Assembly (NCBI GenBank): GCA_021413445.1
Contig: JAIOQI010000011.1
Span: 1 to 36,885 of the forward strand
DNA: 36,885 nucleotides
Direction: 5' to 3'
Source: Alphaproteobacteria bacterium
GTDB taxonomy: Bacteria; Pseudomonadota; Alphaproteobacteria; Micavibrionales; UBA2020
Part shown: piece by piece, positions 36,770 to 36,885 of the stretch
Position numbering within the stretch: the stretch's first letter is position 1
How the letters are laid out: every line of letters starts with the position of its first letter
The notes under the pieces: generated by a model
The model's database searches: none
Seen by the model: the letters and a program-made list of their open reading frames with translations, nothing else
What the model was told of the DNA's origin: nothing
Position numbers and translations under genes: made by a program

Positions 36770-36885
36770 ATGACTGGAAAAAAGAATCTCGCTGACCTGA
36801 AGTCCGCCGTTGCCGAGAAAACTGCTGCCGCTCCTGCGGCAGCAGCGGTTGTCATCGAAGAAGGCAAGCCGAAACTCGACAGCAA
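36770..36885 (+). CDS. rpsI: 30S ribosomal protein S9, N-terminal part (3' truncated)
   Basis: The first 38 residues of a frame that runs off the right edge. It begins MTGKKNLADLKSAVAEKTAA, continues with an Ala-rich stretch and reaches KPKLDS, where the conserved S9 core normally starts soon after. Alphaproteobacterial S9 proteins have such an N-terminal Ala/Pro-rich extension with an LADLK-type motif. The S9 core itself is not in the window, so the call depends on the extension and on the position directly behind rplM. Confidence 0.88.
   Translation, partial: MTGKKNLADLKSAVAEKTAAAPAAAAVVIEEGKPKLDS

Overview
The window looks like chromosomal DNA from an alphaproteobacterium. It carries an aa3-type cytochrome c oxidase cluster in alphaproteobacterial order (coxB-coxA-ctaB-small coxF-like-ctaG-coxC-DUF983, then surf1-thrC), an N-terminally extended S9 start, a TIGR01459-type HAD protein, a fused indolepyruvate ferredoxin oxidoreductase, and the dispersed GTCAT-ended palindromic repeats common in that class. 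A DotA/TraY-like protein and 'Vgr-related' HExxH proteins would fit a host-associated or predatory lineage such as Micavibrionales, but that placement is inference. Most assignments rest on motifs and family recognition by eye, without database searches.

Layout. (1) 1-5419: a chaperone/usher pilus locus of the CS1/TcfC (alternate) type. It holds the tail of a probable chaperone, an usher with an unusual N-terminal SPOR domain, and three small secreted subunit-like genes on alternating strands, separated by palindromic repeats and a terminator. (2) 5420-9096: a gene-free stretch, tRNA-Arg(CCG), and the housekeeping run rpmH-rnpA-yidD-yidC-engB with 4-8 nt overlaps. (3) 9134-17895: the oxidase operon behind a perfect FNR/FixK-type box, interrupted by two tandem minus-strand HExxH paralogues between DUF983 and surf1, followed by thrC. 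(4) 17976-20177: a membrane-anchored degenerate EAL protein and a HAD phosphatase. (5) 20239-23165: a monocistronic dotA-like gene with its own promoter and terminator. (6) 23239-28864: a yejABEF peptide/microcin-type ABC importer. (7) 28981-35862, minus strand: a signal-peptide-bearing subtilase with an outer-membrane-like C-terminus, an unknown HExxH protein, and a 1168-residue indolepyruvate ferredoxin oxidoreductase. (8) 35863-36885: a regulatory spacer with inverted repeats, then rplM and the start of rpsI.

How the genes work together. rpmH/rnpA/yidD/yidC/engB serve ribosome, tRNA and membrane-protein biogenesis. The cox/cta genes encode the oxidase core subunits, heme O synthesis and CuB insertion, with surf1 for heme a insertion, and appear wired to an oxygen-responsive regulator. 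The surface-facing accessory genes are the most unusual content: SPOR-usher pili, an orphan DotA, the secreted subtilase, and three HExxH proteins.
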